Shown here: piece after piece, positions 62,909-64,000 of the stretch
Numbering within the stretch: position 1 is the first letter of the stretch
How the letters are laid out: each line of letters opens with the position of its first letter
Assembly: GCF_002760245.1 (NCBI RefSeq)
Contig: NZ_ASCA01000007.1
Coordinates: forward strand, 1 to 64,000
Direction: 5' to 3'
DNA: 64,000 nucleotides
From: Streptococcus suis YS161
GTDB lineage: Bacteria; Bacillota; Bacilli; Lactobacillales; Streptococcaceae
The notes under the pieces: generated by a model
Database searches by the model: none
What the model saw: the letters and a program-made list of their open reading frames with translations, nothing else
What the model was told of the DNA's origin: nothing
Translations under genes and position numbers: made by a program

Positions 62909-63520
62909 TTAGAGCATTTTGTTGTAGAATTCTACGACAAGAGCTTCGTTGATTTCTGGGTTGATTTCGTCGCGTTCTGGCAAGCGAGTCAATGAACCTT
63001 CAAGCTTTTCAGCATCGAATGATACGAAAGCTGGACGTCCAAGAGTTGCTTCAACAGCTTCAAGGATAGCTGGAACTTTGATTGACTTCTCACGAACTGA
63101 GATCACTTGACCAACTTCAACGCGGTATGAAGGGATGTCAACGCGTTTGCCGTCAACAAGGATATGACCGTGGTTTACGAATTGACGTGCTTGACGACGA
63201 GTAGTTGCCAAACCAAGACGGTAAACAACGTTGTCCAAACGACGCTCCAAAAGAAGCATGAAGTTGAAACCAAGAGTACCTTGTTTGATTTTAGTAGCTT
63301 GTACGAACAAGTTACGGAATTGTTTTTCACCTAAACCGTAAGAGAAACGCAATTTTTGTTTCTCAGCCAATTGCAAACCGTATTCTGACAATTTAGAACG
63401 GTTGTTTGGTCCGTGCTGACCCGGTACGTAGTTACGACGTGCCAATTCTTTACCTGTACCTGTCAATGACAAGCCAAGACGACGAGCTTGTTTCCAAGAT
63501 GGTCCTGTATAACGTGACAT
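62909..63520 (-). CDS. rpsD: 30S ribosomal protein S4
   Basis: A 203-aa ribosomal protein that binds 16S rRNA early in 30S assembly. [20 protein letters not shown], the S4 domain [20 protein letters not shown] with [20 protein letters not shown], and the C-terminal FYNKML are canonical. It stands alone with a long 5' leader, as in other Firmicutes where S4 represses its own mRNA. Codon use is that of a highly expressed gene. Confidence 0.98.
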   Translation of the reverse strand: MSRYTGPSWKQARRLGLSLTGTGKELARRNYVPGQHGPNNRSKLSEYGLQLAEKQKLRFSYGLGEKQFRNLFVQATKIKQGTLGFNFMLLLERRLDNVVYRLGLATTRRQARQFVNHGHILVDGKRVDIPSYRVEVGQVISVREKSIKVPAILEAVEATLGRPAFVSFDAEKLEGSLTRLPERDEINPEINEALVVEFYNKML

Positions 63521-63778
63521 AGTTATGTCCTCCTAAAAATAAAAATTTCCGTCATTTCGTTTCTCTTTTATTACGTCGTTAAGTCGGCTTGGCATACCTC
63601 AGTATAGCCTGCACCTCCTTGCCTAGTACTAAAAGGAAACAAAAAGACCTGTCTGTAGGAAATAACGTTTTAAGCAAACCTGATTCGTGCAGGAGGCCTT
63701 CATCGAAACAGCAACGATTACTCTTCTTGCTGACCTTCTGTTGACGAGCTTCATTTTGCCCTGCTGTTATTTCACACA
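63521..63778 (-). promoter_or_regulatory. rpsD leader, probable S4-binding autoregulatory RNA
   Basis: About 258 nt of transcribed, structured sequence between the promoter (63785-63813) and the rpsD start. A 66-codon frame in it has no ribosome binding site. Firmicute rpsD mRNAs carry an S4-binding leader of this kind; the fold was not computed here. Confidence 0.5.
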
Positions 63779-63784
63779 AAGGTT

Positions 63785-63813
63785 AGTATAGCACAAAAAA
63801 AAGGCTCTGTAAA
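63785..63813 (-). promoter_or_regulatory. rpsD promoter
   Basis: Minus strand TTTACA (63808-63813), 17 bp, TATACT (63785-63790) with an extended -10 TGC. The terminator hairpin of the upstream gene (AAAAGGCT...AGCCTTTT, about 63798-63821) overlaps it. Confidence 0.78.
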
Positions 63814-63829
63814 GCCTTTTTCATCGTTC

Positions 63830-64000
63830 TTATTGCATTTCTTCCAATAATTCGACCAGCTTATCCTTTTGAACCTGTCCTGCAAAAGAAACCTTGAGGG
63901 TTCCATCACTATTGATGAGAATATGTGTCGGAAAAGCAGCAATACCAAAATGTGTCATAGCCTGATTTTTTGTATCAAACAAGACTGGATAGGTCGCTCC
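63830..64000 (-). CDS. Thioredoxin-fold protein, C-terminal part (TlpA/ResA-like), cut by the window edge
   Basis: Only the last 56 residues are present: GATYPVLFDTKNQAMTHFGI, AAFPTHILINSDG and FAGQVQKDKLVELLEEMQ. The cis-Pro loop FPTHILI and the strand order are those of TlpA/ResA-type thiol-disulfide oxidoreductases; the CxxC motif would lie outside the window. Third exported-redox-type gene in this end of the window. It ends at a hairpin terminator overlapping the rpsD promoter. Confidence 0.7.
   Translation of the reverse strand, partial: GATYPVLFDTKNQAMTHFGIAAFPTHILINSDGTLKVSFAGQVQKDKLVELLEEMQ

Noticed and set aside
63579-63779. 66-codon frame upstream of rpsD
   Set aside because: No ribosome binding site; it lies in the expected S4-regulated leader.
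16-64000. CRISPR arrays, insertion sequences, prophage genes or rRNA
   Set aside because: No regularly spaced repeats, transposase motifs, phage genes or rRNA were seen; the only mobile-like signals are short repeats and toxin-antitoxin loci.

Overview
The window is a low-GC Firmicute chromosome segment whose gene content points to Streptococcus, most likely Streptococcus suis or a close relative. This is an inference from a CpdB/SntA-like LPXTG phosphodiesterase, the streptococcal mal cluster with pullulanase, a SigX (CIN) box before a CHAP hydrolase, a ComR-type regulator, and a 6S RNA followed by tRNA-Lys. No rRNA, CRISPR array or insertion sequence is visible.

Layout. 0.2-7.1 kb: an accessory island with a BlpRH/ComDE-like two-component system (LytTR regulator plus HPK10 kinase), three CPBP intramembrane proteases and a run of tiny membrane proteins. 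Three promoters there carry direct repeats of identical geometry. A RelB/ParE-type toxin-antitoxin pair sits inside. 7.1-7.8 kb: a holin-like type I toxin with a convergent RNA; a second such locus lies at 16.7-17.0 kb. 8-19.5 kb: housekeeping genes (dtd, rel, sntA-like, rsmE, prmA, mazG-like, rarA). 19.5-24 kb: 6S RNA, tRNA-Lys(CTT), and the anaerobic ribonucleotide reductase operon, which contains the remains of a 5'-nucleotidase. 24-29.3 kb: a LytTR/DUF3021 pair and an OhrR/MarR-controlled redox cluster. 29.4-34.7 kb: mutS, argR, argS. 34.8-36.2 kb: a competence-type CHAP murein hydrolase.

37-43.8 kb holds what I consider the most interesting system. It has a ComR-like regulator, an 18-codon ComS/XIP-like gene with a Trp-Trp motif behind a ComR-box-like palindrome, an 87-aa secreted peptide, an ABC exporter, a truncated lactococcin-972-type peptide, and the DUF1430/ATPase module that usually accompanies lactococcin 972. 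It reads as a private ComRS pheromone circuit driving a bacteriocin operon.

43.8-53.1 kb: maltodextrin uptake and breakdown (malQ divergent from malE-F-G-A-R-pulA) with MalR operators on both sides. 53.2-64 kb: nrdI with a textbook pair of NrdR boxes, a YitT protein, aspS, an acetyltransferase, an aldo/keto reductase, a glycosyltransferase, a metallophosphoesterase, an exported flavoprotein, two thioredoxin-fold proteins (one cut by the window edge) and rpsD with a long leader.

Regulation visible in the DNA: LytTR direct repeats, ComR-like boxes, a CIN box, NrdR boxes at both nrdD and nrdI, MalR operators, and a palindromic OhrR-like operator between two divergent promoters. Start codons were moved from the longest reading frame where a ribosome binding site clearly favours an internal start.
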